A DNA stretch of 39,660 nucleotides. Source: Phycisphaerales bacterium (lineage in GTDB: Bacteria > Planctomycetota > Phycisphaerae > Phycisphaerales > UBA1924). A program made the translations under genes and the position numbers. Shown piece after piece: positions 31,995 through 39,397 of this stretch (position 1 is the first letter of the stretch; each line of letters begins with the position of its first letter). The stretch covers positions 1 to 39,660 of the forward strand of contig JADYXW010000013.1 of NCBI GenBank assembly GCA_020853975.1. The letters run 5' to 3'. The notes under the pieces are model-generated. The model made no database searches and was not told where the DNA came from. It saw only the letters and a list, made by a program, of their open reading frames with translations.

Positions 31995-32000
31995 AGCGTA
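31995..32000 (-). promoter_or_regulatory. -10-like hexamer TACGCT, possible leaderless thyX transcript
   Basis: TACGCT on the minus strand is 5 nt before the ATG, with no Shine-Dalgarno sequence. Only the three most conserved positions match, so this is a moderate candidate. Confidence 0.33.
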
Positions 32001-32192
32001 CCCGCGGGCCCCGGAGGCCGGGCTGTCGGTAGATACCGGGTGCGGCCCGGAGGTGGGCGCGACGGACTGCCAGTGGGCTCTCTGCACCTGTTCGGGTGAA
32101 ATTCTGGTGAGATTGCTGGCAGGACTGGGGGGATGGTGTACGTTTTCGGGCAGGAGGCGGAGAGCGACGGACGCCTAACAAGGAGTCTGTCC

Positions 32193-32786
32193 ATGCGTCT
32201 GTTCATCGTGGGATCGGCGGCTGCGCTTTTCGCGGGTTCGGCGTTCGGAACTGTGCTGAACGGTTCCTTTGAATCGGCGGCCCTTCCCGCGCCGGATCGG
32301 GTGGACATCTCGAATCTGACCGACTGGGGCGTGACCGGCGGCAGCACGGTGCTGTTGGAGCGGGGAGTGAACGGGGTGTCCCAGATCGCAGCGCACGGGG
32401 GCGTGCAGTTTGTGACGATGGGGCACAACAGCGGGCAGGGCGAAACGCTGACGCAGCTTCTGAGCACGACGCCCGGACAGGCGTACACCGCGACGTTCTA
32501 CCTCGCGTGCATCCAGGGTGATGCGCTGCAGTCTGTGCGCATGGCGGTGTCGGACGGGGCCAACGACCTGGGCTCGGTGGTCGGCACGGTGAGCTCGCGG
32601 ACCGAAGGCTGGGTGCCGTTCAGCTTTGACTTCGTGGCGAACGGGCTGACGGCGAGGCTGACGCTGACGCAGACGGTGGGCGCCTCGGAAGCGAACGTGG
32701 CGATTGACGACGTGAGCGTCGTTCCCGCACCGGGGTCGGCGCTCGCGCTTCTGGGTCTGGTGGCGGCGCGCCGCGGACGTCGCTGA
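32193..32786 (+). CDS. DUF642/choice-of-anchor-like secreted protein with sorting tail
   Basis: This 197-residue exported protein has signal peptide MRLFIVGSAAALFAGSAFG. A galactose-binding-like beta-sandwich begins NGSFES and contains DWGVTGGSTVLLE, GVQFVTMGHNSGQGETLTQ, TPGQAYTATFYLAC and EANVAIDDVSVV. This series is typical of DUF642-like surface proteins. The tail VPAPGSALALLGLVAARRGRR is a shortened sorting signal. AAGGAG lies about 8 nt before the ATG. It is divergent from thyX, with about 200 nt between starts, and convergent with the protease-like gene. It resembles the protein at 38674 in fold order but is not a close copy. It probably binds carbohydrate or forms part of the cell surface. 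Confidence 0.82.
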   Translation: MRLFIVGSAAALFAGSAFGTVLNGSFESAALPAPDRVDISNLTDWGVTGGSTVLLERGVNGVSQIAAHGGVQFVTMGHNSGQGETLTQLLSTTPGQAYTATFYLACIQGDALQSVRMAVSDGANDLGSVVGTVSSRTEGWVPFSFDFVANGLTARLTLTQTVGASEANVAIDDVSVVPAPGSALALLGLVAARRGRR

Positions 32787-32811
32787 GCGGGGGCGGGAGC
32801 AGGGCGAAGGG

Positions 32812-34296
32812 TCAGGGCGCCGGCAGGAGCGTGACGGCGGCCTCGCGCATGAGCGAGCCCCGGCGGTAGCTGACGGTGACTTCTGTGCCGGGCTCGTAGC
32901 CGCTGAGCACGCGGACGAGTTCGGCGAGGTCGCGGGTGGGGCGCTCGTCGATGGCGAGAATGACGTCTCCCAGGCGGAGGTCGATGCGCGAGCCGTCGGT
33001 GCGCCTGGGTGGGGCGGCGATGACGGGGCCCTCGCCGCTTCCGGCGTCGACCTCGACGCCCAGGCTGGCCATGCCGGGCTTGATCTCTTCCGGCACGGCG
33101 GGGAGGAGCCGGACCCAGGCTTTGAAGTCGGCGTCGATCTCCGCGTGGGACCGGCCGAGAGCGCGCTCGAGGGACGCGAGGCCGGATCGGTCGTCGCGAA
33201 AGGAACGCTCGTAGTCGCTGAACCAGTCGCGCAGCACTCCCCGGTCCTGGAGGTAGAGGAAGAACGCGCGGGATTGGGCGTAGTTCGCGAGTGGCCTCTG
33301 CCCCGCGAACTGGACGTGCGTCATGGAGGAGAGCTTCGCGAGCGGGATCAGCTTGTTGATCTTCTCGATGCGTTTGGCGGTGTTGGTGCGCCAGGAGATG
33401 GCGGGGACGAGCGAGCCCTTGTCGGTGAGGTCGTAGTCCTCGACGAGCGTGCCGAGGCCTTCGAGGATCCAGAGCGGGTGGGCCTGGCCCTTCCGGGTGC
33501 TGACGCGCCAGTGGAGGGCGTGGAGGAACTCGTGCCGGAGCGTGGCGCCGAGGTCCATGGCGACCAGGCGTTTCTGGTCGTGCATGTAGGAGCCGGCGAT
33601 CATGCTGTTGCCCTGCACGGCGTCGTTGCCGAAGGACGCGCGGGCCCAGGACGCGAAGTCGGACTTGCCGGGGAGGACGACGACGACCCAGGCGTCGTCA
33701 CGGGAGGCCTCCGGGTCGAAGAGGTCGGGGAAGAGGCCGGCCTTCGACCACTCGGCGATGCGGGTGAGTTCGGCGCGCACGGCCTCGAAGCTCTTGGGGT
33801 TGAACGCGGAGAGGTAGATGACCTTGAGGTGCTCGTCGCGGGTGACCTCATAGCCCTTGGCGAAGGTACGCTGGGCGTCCTTCAGGTTGTTCTCGGCTTG
33901 GGCGAGGAGGACCTTGGGCCATCGCTCGCGGAGCCCGCGGATGGTGGGCTCGTCGCGGACTGAGGCGAGCTGCGGGTCGCGCTCCATGTGCGCGAGGTCG
34001 GTGAAGCCGTGCTCGACGGCGCGGACGATGAAGTCCGCGGCCTGCTCGGACTCGCCCCGCATGGCGAGGGCGCAGCCCAGGTTGTACATGATGACGAAGT
34101 TGCCGGGCTGGAGGACAAGCTGGCGGCGGAGGAGTTGCTCGGCCCCGGCGAAGTCGTTCTTCTCGAAGGCCTCGGTCGCCTGTTGCGCGAGCTTGTTCGC
34201 GAGGAGACGGCGTTCCTGATCCTGCTGCGCGGGCGCGAGCTGGGCGGCGAGCGAAAGAGCGACGAGCACGAGAAGCAGCGGGCGCCGGCGGTGCAT
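32812..34296 (-). CDS. exported TPR - HExxH metallopeptidase-like - PDZ protein
   Basis: This 494-residue protein has a signal peptide (MHRRRPLLLVLVALSLAAQLAPAQ) and TPR-type helical repeats at about 30-100. A gluzincin-like domain has zinc ligands H255 and H259 in RHEFLHALH, with E256 as general base and E279 in WILEGLGTLVE as the likely third ligand. A C-terminal PDZ domain (about 405-490: LGVEVDAGSGEGPVIAAPP, RLGDVILAIDERPTRDLAEL) completes it. All catalytic elements are present, so an active periplasmic or surface peptidase is likely. PDZ and TPR parts would recruit substrate. The order resembles peptidase MA-like/DUF1570 planctomycete proteins, plus PDZ. The start follows a GGAG. It lies upstream of nothing co-directional within 48 nt except purN, which precedes it. 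Confidence 0.85.
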   Translation of the reverse strand: MHRRRPLLLVLVALSLAAQLAPAQQDQERRLLANKLAQQATEAFEKNDFAGAEQLLRRQLVLQPGNFVIMYNLGCALAMRGESEQAADFIVRAVEHGFTDLAHMERDPQLASVRDEPTIRGLRERWPKVLLAQAENNLKDAQRTFAKGYEVTRDEHLKVIYLSAFNPKSFEAVRAELTRIAEWSKAGLFPDLFDPEASRDDAWVVVVLPGKSDFASWARASFGNDAVQGNSMIAGSYMHDQKRLVAMDLGATLRHEFLHALHWRVSTRKGQAHPLWILEGLGTLVEDYDLTDKGSLVPAISWRTNTAKRIEKINKLIPLAKLSSMTHVQFAGQRPLANYAQSRAFFLYLQDRGVLRDWFSDYERSFRDDRSGLASLERALGRSHAEIDADFKAWVRLLPAVPEEIKPGMASLGVEVDAGSGEGPVIAAPPRRTDGSRIDLRLGDVILAIDERPTRDLAELVRVLSGYEPGTEVTVSYRRGSLMREAAVTLLPAP

Positions 34297-34344
34297 GCTG
34301 GGCTCCGGGGGAGTGGCGCGTGCCGCGCGAGGGCGGTGCGTGGT

Positions 34345-34956
34345 TCAGACGCCCGATGGTGCGGGGAGGTTCCCGAGCGCCCAGCGGATGGCGCGCGGGT
34401 AGGCGCTGAGCTCGGCCTGGAAGACACGGGCGGCGAGGGACTCGGGGGTGTCGCCCGGCTCGACGGGGCAGGCGTGCTGGAGGATGACCTTGCCGGTGTC
34501 GTAGGTGTCGTCGCAGTAGTGGACGGTGCAGCCGGACTGACGGTCGCCCGACGCGAGAACGGCCTCGTGGACTCGGCGACCGTGCATGCCGGGCCCGCCG
34601 TGGAGAGGGAGGAGGGCGGGATGAATGTTGAGCACTCGGCCCTTGAAGGCGTCGGGGATGCGGACGAGGCGGAGGTAGCCCGCGAGGAGCACGAGATCGA
34701 CGTGGTGGGCGCGGAGTGCGTCGGCGAGGGCTGGGGCGGGGATCTCGCCGGGCATCACCAGGACTGCTGGGACGCGGCCCCGGGCGAGTTCGGCGCCGCG
34801 GCACTCCTGCGAGGCGATGACGAGCGCGACCCTCGCGGGAATCTCGCCCGAGTCGCAGCGTGAGAGGATGTTCTCAAGCGTGCGGCCCGAGCCCGAGACC
34901 ATCACGGCGAGGCGCGGGACGGCTCCGGGCGTGTTCGCCGGGCTTGCGGGGTTCAC
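34345..34956 (-). CDS. purN: phosphoribosylglycinamide formyltransferase (GART)
   Basis: This 203-residue enzyme transfers the formyl group from 10-formyl-THF to GAR in purine synthesis. Catalytic N110, H112 (LNIHPALLP) and D153 (TYDTGKVI) are all present. The N-terminal phosphate-binding loop reads SGSGRTLENIL; the usual form is SGxGSNLQA, so Ser-Asn is replaced by Arg-Thr. LAGYLRLVRIPDAFKGRVLN is canonical. It starts with GTG overlapping the stop of the STAS gene as GTGA, so it is translated by coupling from the leaderless STAS transcript. The purine role is strongly supported; the loop variant is worth noting. Confidence 0.93.
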   Translation of the reverse strand: MNPASPANTPGAVPRLAVMVSGSGRTLENILSRCDSGEIPARVALVIASQECRGAELARGRVPAVLVMPGEIPAPALADALRAHHVDLVLLAGYLRLVRIPDAFKGRVLNIHPALLPLHGGPGMHGRRVHEAVLASGDRQSGCTVHYCDDTYDTGKVILQHACPVEPGDTPESLAARVFQAELSAYPRAIRWALGNLPAPSGV

Positions 34957-35309
34957 GCAAAGTCCTTGAGGGCGGCGGAGAGGTCGTCGCGGGCAGGGAT
35001 GACCTTATCGAGCCGGGTGATACGGAGGACTTCGCGGATGACGGGGGCCACGCCGCAGAGCACGAGCCGGCCCTTCCCGCCCTCGCAGGCAGCGCGGACC
35101 TGAACGAGCATGCCCAAGCCGGCGGAGGTGAGAAGTTCGACCTCGGAAAGATCCACGATGAGCCTGCCTGAGGCCTGGGAAGCAGCCTGCTCGAGGTCGG
35201 AGCGGAGACCGGCGACCTGAGCGTCGGTGATTTTGGAGAGGTGGACCCTTGCGACGGCAACGCCTTGGATCAGCGAGCCGGATAGGTTGGAGTTATTGGG
35301 AAGCGGCAC
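34953..35309 (-). CDS. STAS-domain anti-sigma factor antagonist
   Basis: This 118-residue single STAS-domain protein (SpoIIAA/RsbV-like) is cytoplasmic and acts by partner switching with a kinase/anti-sigma factor. The central strand RLIVDLSEVELLTSAGLGML contains S62, aligned with the phosphorylated Ser of the SpoIIAA DSSG motif; here it reads TSAG. KGRLVLCGVAPVIREVLRIT is the usual follow-on. The GTG start at 35309 is chosen because TACACT lies 6 nt upstream. It overlaps purN by 4 nt. The cognate kinase and sigma factor are not next to it; the ECF sigma gene is divergent, 150 nt away, but ECF factors do not normally use STAS partners. Confidence 0.88.
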   Translation of the reverse strand: MPLPNNSNLSGSLIQGVAVARVHLSKITDAQVAGLRSDLEQAASQASGRLIVDLSEVELLTSAGLGMLVQVRAACEGGKGRLVLCGVAPVIREVLRITRLDKVIPARDDLSAALKDFA

Positions 35310-35315
35310 GCGGGC

Positions 35316-35321
35316 AGTGTA
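35316..35321 (-). promoter_or_regulatory. -10 hexamer TACACT, leaderless STAS-purN transcript
   Basis: TACACT on the minus strand is followed by 6 nt and the GTG start, with no Shine-Dalgarno sequence. It is the same hexamer as the one before the ABC permease gene. Confidence 0.48.
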
Positions 35322-35446
35322 CGCAGTCGTCGGAGGGGCACATTTCAGTTGGGCTCTGTTCGGAGGCAGACTGAAGAACGGGGGAATGTGCGAGTTGAGG
35401 AACGCCTGGGTCTTGTTCGCCCGATGTACGCCCTTGTGACAGGGGG

Positions 35447-35452
35447 TAGGGT
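35447..35452 (+). promoter_or_regulatory. -10-like hexamer TAGGGT, leaderless ECF sigma transcript
   Basis: TAGGGT is followed by 6 nt (ATTGGC) and GTG, with no Shine-Dalgarno sequence. The spacing matches the STAS and SDR promoters. No -35 was found at 16-18 nt. Confidence 0.4.
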
Positions 35453-35458
35453 ATTGGC

Positions 35459-36028
35459 GTGACACAGCACTCCGTGACACATTCGACGCTGCTGGTGCGG
35501 CTCCGCGATGCCGGCGATGGCGGCGCGTGGCGTGAGTTTTTGGAGCGGTACGGCGATCTGATCCGCGGGTTCTGCGCGCGTCGCGGGCTGCAGGCGGCGG
35601 ACGTGGAGGACGTGTGCCAGGACGTGATGGTGTCGCTGACCAAATCGATAGGGAAGTTTGAGTACGACCCCGCGCGGGGGCTGTTCCGGTCGTACCTCAA
35701 GACGGTCGTGGTGCACGCGATCTCGAAGCGAATGTGTCAGAAGCAAGCCTCGGCGGGGCTATCCCAGGCGCCGGACCCGTCGGACGGGGAGGAGCCCTGG
35801 GAGCTGGAATGGAGGCAGTATCACTTTCGGCGCGCGATGCAGGTGATCGACTCCGAGTTCTCGGAGGCGGACCGGCGGGCGTTCAGGCTGTATGGCGTGG
35901 AGGGTCGGCCCGCGCCGGAGGTGGCGGAGTTGCTGGGGCTGAGCGTGGACTCGGTCTACCAGGCGAAGTCTCGCGTGCTGAGGAGGCTGTCTCGGGTCAT
36001 CGACGAGCAGGTGCGCGAGGAGGGGTGA
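35459..36028 (+). CDS. ECF-type RNA polymerase sigma factor
   Basis: This 189-residue two-domain sigma factor has region 2 at about 20-85 (REFLERYGDLIRGFCARRGL, then DVEDVCQDVMVSL, the core-binding helix and -10 recognition). Region 4 lies at about 130-185 (SEADRRAFRLYGVEGRPAPE, then LLGLSVDSVYQAKSRVLRRL, the -35 helix-turn-helix). The linker is short, as in ECF factors. No anti-sigma gene follows. Instead a Ser/Thr kinase gene starts 16 nt downstream, the arrangement of planctomycete ECF groups thought to be controlled by kinase signalling. The GTG at 35459 is used on the strength of the promoter spacing. Target promoters cannot be inferred. Confidence 0.92.
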   Translation: MTQHSVTHSTLLVRLRDAGDGGAWREFLERYGDLIRGFCARRGLQAADVEDVCQDVMVSLTKSIGKFEYDPARGLFRSYLKTVVVHAISKRMCQKQASAGLSQAPDPSDGEEPWELEWRQYHFRRAMQVIDSEFSEADRRAFRLYGVEGRPAPEVAELLGLSVDSVYQAKSRVLRRLSRVIDEQVREEG

Positions 36029-36044
36029 GCCCGGGGGGTGCCTG

Positions 36045-38660
36045 GTGACTGGAGTCGCTCAAACCGGGCCGGGGCGGGCGTGGTACGAGGACGAGACTTC
36101 GCTGGTGGAGCTGGCGCGCGCCACCAAGGGCGGGCCGACTCCGGTCATCGCGGGGTATGAGTCGCTGACGGAGCTTCGCCGGGGAGGGCAGGGCGTCGTC
36201 TATGAGGCGCGGCAGAGCTCGACGAGGCAGCGCGTGGCCATCAAGGTGCTGCTGGGCGGGGCGATGGCGGGGACCGCGGCCCGGAGGCGGTTTGACCGCG
36301 AGGCGGAGCTGGCGGCGAGCCTGCGGCACCCCGGCATCGTTCGGGTGTATGACCGGGGCGAGACGCCCGACGGCCTGTCGTACCTGGTGATGGAGTTTGT
36401 CGAGGGGCGGCCGCTGGACGAGGTGATCCGGCGCGCGCAGGGCTTTGAGATGTCGCTCCGCGCACGGGTGGAGCTGTTCTCGCAGGTGTGCGAGGCGGTG
36501 TCGCACGCGCACCAGCGTGGCGTGATCCACCGTGATCTCAAGCCATCGAACATCCGTGTGGACGAGGCCGGAAAGCCCCGGGTGCTGGACTTTGGGCTCG
36601 CGAAGGCGAGCGGGTCGGAGTCGCTGGATGTGACGGGCTCCGGGCAGTTCGTGGGGTCGCTGCCCTGGGCGAGCCCGGAAGCCGCGGAGACTGGCGCGCA
36701 AGCGGCGGACGTGCGGTCGGACATCTACTCGCTGGGGGTGGTTCTGTACCAGCTCGTCACGGGGAGGTTCCCGTACGACGTGACGGGGAGCGCGAGCGCG
36801 GCGCTGGCGGCGATCCGGAGCACGTCGCCGGCGCCGTTCCGGGGTGTGGGGGCGGACGCCGACGACGACCTGCAGACGATCACGCACCGCTGCCTGGCCA
36901 AGGAGCCCGAGCGTCGCTACCAGACGGCGGAGTCGCTCCTCGCGGACGTGAGGTCGTGGCTTTCGGGGCAGCCGATCCTGGCCAAGCGCGACAGCGCGTG
37001 GTACGCGCTGCGCAAGCGGGCCGGGCGCCACCGGGCGGCGGCGCTCGCGGCGGGCGCGGCGCTGGTGGTGGCGCTCGCGGGCGCGGGGTGGCTCACGGTG
37101 CTCTACAGGCGCGCGACCGACGCCGAGCGGAACGCCGCCGGAGCGTTGGCGGACGCGACTCGCGAGCTGGAAGAGAAGTCTGCGGCGGTGGAGTTCCTGC
37201 GGACGATGCTGGAGTCCGGCAGCACCGCGAAGGACGGGCGCGAGGTGCGCGTGCTGGACGTGGTCGACAAGGCCAAGGAGCAGTTGGAGAAGGGCGACCT
37301 GCCCGAGCCCACGCGGGCGGTGCTGTGCTCGACGCTCGCGGACACGTACCTCTCGCTGTCGGCGTTCGACAAGGCGGACCCGCTGATGCGCGAGGCGCTG
37401 CGGCTGCGTGAGAAACTGCACGGGCGGGGGCACGTGGAAGCCATCAGGGCGACGGTCAGGCTTTCGTACCTCAAGTACCGCGAGGGGGCGGGGAACGAGG
37501 CGCTGCAGTTGGCGGAGGACGCCGCGGGGAGGGCTCGCGGGCTCTCGGCACAGGATCAGTACGAGACGCGTGCGCTGGAGGGCCTTGGGCTCGCGCTGCA
37601 CGCGATGGGCGACCTGGCGGGCGCGGAGGAAGCGACGCGGGCGGCGCTGGCGCTGTACGACTCGCTGGGCAAGGGCGACGAGCCCCGGGCTCTGGAGGCA
37701 CTTGGGAACCTCGGGGTGACGCTGCGGCAAGAGAGCAAGCTCGCGGAGGCCGAGGCGGTGTACCTGGACGCGTTGAAGCGGACGGAGAACCGGCCCGACA
37801 TGGGCGCGAACTATCGCGACCATCTGATGCTGAACTACGGCTCGCTTCTGCACGACCTGGGGCGGGTGAAGGAGGCGGAGGCGGCGTATCGGAACGCGGC
37901 GTCGGGAATGGAGAAGATGCTGGGGCTCGACCACATCGACACGCTGACGGCGTGGTCGAACCTGGGGACGCTGCTCATTCAGCAGGGCGAGTGCGAGAGG
38001 GCTCGCGAGGTGCTCGCGCCGGTGGTGGAACGATGCACGGTCCGCTACGGGGCGGACAACGCCTCCACGCTGCTCTTCGCGCACAATCTCGCGAAGTCGC
38101 TGCAGGACTGCGGCAGGCTCGACGAAGCCGAGGCACTCACCCGGCAGGTGGTCGAGGCACGCTCGAGGACCATCGGGCGGGAGCACCCCTCGACGCTGGG
38201 GACGCTGGCGAACCTCGCGGCGATCCTGAAGCTGCGTGGGCAGGTGGCGGAGAGCGCCGCCCTGGACGAAGAGGTGCTGGCGCTACGGCGGAACAAGCTG
38301 GGGGATACCAACGTCAGCACGCTGATCTCATTGAACAACGTGGCGCTGGCGCGGGCGAACGCGGGGAACTTCGAGGGGGCGCTGGAGTGCTCGGGCCTTG
38401 CGGTGAGCGGCGCGGAAAAGGTGCTGGGGGCGGCGCACTGGATGACGGCGACGTTTCGCGCCGGTCGGGGGAAGGTGCTGGACAAGGCCGGGCGGGCGGA
38501 GGAGGCGGAGCGGGACCTGCTCGCGGGCTTTGAGGGGCTGCAGGCGGCGCTGGGCGACGCGGACAAGCGCGTGAAGAACGCCGCGGGATCGCTCGCGGAC
38601 TTTTATGCGGCGCACGACCGGGCCGCGGACTCGGCGGCGTGGCGGGCGCGGTCGCAGTAA
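36045..38660 (+). CDS. Ser/Thr protein kinase with membrane helix and C-terminal TPR array
   Basis: This 871-residue protein has an N-terminal Hanks-type kinase (about 38-310): glycine loop RRGGQGVV near 45-52, ATP-binding K67 in VAIKVLL, catalytic loop HRDLKPSN near 160, DFGLA near 182 and VGSLPWASPEA in the activation segment. So it should be catalytically active. A single membrane helix (about 333-355, AALAAGAALVVALAGAGWL) separates it from a large, probably extracytoplasmic, array of tetratricopeptide-type repeats (about 400-850). Examples are NLGVTLRQESKLAEAEAVY and NLGTLLIQQGECERAREVL. It would sense a protein or cell-envelope signal outside and phosphorylate targets inside. Linkage to the ECF sigma gene 16 nt upstream suggests the sigma factor as a target; that is inferred. 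Confidence 0.93.
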   Translation: MTGVAQTGPGRAWYEDETSLVELARATKGGPTPVIAGYESLTELRRGGQGVVYEARQSSTRQRVAIKVLLGGAMAGTAARRRFDREAELAASLRHPGIVRVYDRGETPDGLSYLVMEFVEGRPLDEVIRRAQGFEMSLRARVELFSQVCEAVSHAHQRGVIHRDLKPSNIRVDEAGKPRVLDFGLAKASGSESLDVTGSGQFVGSLPWASPEAAETGAQAADVRSDIYSLGVVLYQLVTGRFPYDVTGSASAALAAIRSTSPAPFRGVGADADDDLQTITHRCLAKEPERRYQTAESLLADVRSWLSGQPILAKRDSAWYALRKRAGRHRAAALAAGAALVVALAGAGWLTVLYRRATDAERNAAGALADATRELEEKSAAVEFLRTMLESGSTAKDGREVRVLDVVDKAKEQLEKGDLPEPTRAVLCSTLADTYLSLSAFDKADPLMREALRLREKLHGRGHVEAIRATVRLSYLKYREGAGNEALQLAEDAAGRARGLSAQDQYETRALEGLGLALHAMGDLAGAEEATRAALALYDSLGKGDEPRALEALGNLGVTLRQESKLAEAEAVYLDALKRTENRPDMGANYRDHLMLNYGSLLHDLGRVKEAEAAYRNAASGMEKMLGLDHIDTLTAWSNLGTLLIQQGECERAREVLAPVVERCTVRYGADNASTLLFAHNLAKSLQDCGRLDEAEALTRQVVEARSRTIGREHPSTLGTLANLAAILKLRGQVAESAALDEEVLALRRNKLGDTNVSTLISLNNVALARANAGNFEGALECSGLAVSGAEKVLGAAHWMTATFRAGRGKVLDKAGRAEEAERDLLAGFEGLQAALGDADKRVKNAAGSLADFYAAHDRAADSAAWRARSQ

Positions 38661-38673
38661 GCGAGCTCGCTGA

Positions 38674-39294
38674 TCACCGGCGGCGACGGGCCGCGGCGAG
38701 GGCGCTCAGGCCCAGGAGGGCCGCGGTGCCGGGCGCGGGGATCGGCGCGATGGAGACGGCGTCGATGGCCGGGCCCCGTGCTGAGGTAGCGGTGAGCGCG
38801 CGGAACATGAGGCGGTTGGTGCCGGGCTGAGCGATGACGTCGACGGACTGCTCGGTCCAGTTCATGAACGCACCGTTGTTGCCGCCACGGGTCACCTGGA
38901 AGTTACCTGCGGTGGCGCCGTTCCACATGGTGTCCATGGAGAAGAGGAAGTTGGGCCCCCAGACGTTGGCGCTGAACGCGAAGGAGACGCGGTATGCCTG
39001 GCCCGGGGTGAGGCCGACGATGTCCTGGTAGATGGCGCTGGGGGCGCCGGTGCCGCAGAGGTCGATCCAGTACTGGCCTTCGTAGGCGGAAAGTTCGAGC
39101 CCGGGGAGGCTGCCCGAGGGCGTGGCGAAGACGAACTCGATGTTGGAGGGGCCGGCGTTGGTCCAGTTGCCCCAGGTCTGCCCGGCGCTGACGTTGCGGA
39201 ACCCTCCGCCGGGCTGCTCGAACCCGCCGTTGATGATCTGCGCGGACGCGGCGGAGGTAAGCAGGGCGAGGGTGACGATGGCGGAACGGACCAT
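38674..39294 (-). CDS. DUF642-like secreted protein with sorting tail
   Basis: This 206-residue exported protein has signal MVRSAIVTLALLTSAASAQ. A DUF642/galactose-binding-like sandwich follows, starting INGGFEQPGGGF and including YEGQYWIDLCGTG, GLTPGQAYRVSFAFSANVWG and GPAIDAVSIAPIPAPG. The end is the sorting tail IPAPGTAALLGLSALAAARRRR. It resembles the protein at 32193 in layout. AGAGGAGAG lies before the ATG and a TTGACA promoter upstream. It is convergent with the kinase gene (13 nt apart). It is a likely surface or matrix protein; ligand unknown. Confidence 0.85.
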   Translation of the reverse strand: MVRSAIVTLALLTSAASAQIINGGFEQPGGGFRNVSAGQTWGNWTNAGPSNIEFVFATPSGSLPGLELSAYEGQYWIDLCGTGAPSAIYQDIVGLTPGQAYRVSFAFSANVWGPNFLFSMDTMWNGATAGNFQVTRGGNNGAFMNWTEQSVDVIAQPGTNRLMFRALTATSARGPAIDAVSIAPIPAPGTAALLGLSALAAARRRR

Positions 39295-39323
39295 GGGAAT
39301 CTCTCCTCTTGAACGGAGCAAGG

Positions 39324-39351
39324 AGTATCCCCGATTCAGGCGAGATGTCAA
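39324..39351 (-). promoter_or_regulatory. promoter of the DUF642-like gene at 38674 (TTGACA-16 nt-GATACT)
   Basis: On the minus strand a perfect TTGACA (39346-39351), a 16-nt spacer and GATACT (39324-39329) precede the ATG by about 30 nt. It is a good primary sigma-type promoter. Confidence 0.65.
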
Positions 39352-39397
39352 CCGTTCAGAGACCGCGCGGGCAGAAACTCGTCGCTTATGGGACGCG

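Noticed and set aside
35997..38186. 729-codon reverse open frame opposite the kinase gene
   Set aside because: It is Arg/Leu/His-rich with no domain. It is expected from GC-rich codon bias opposite a real gene; the kinase has all catalytic motifs.
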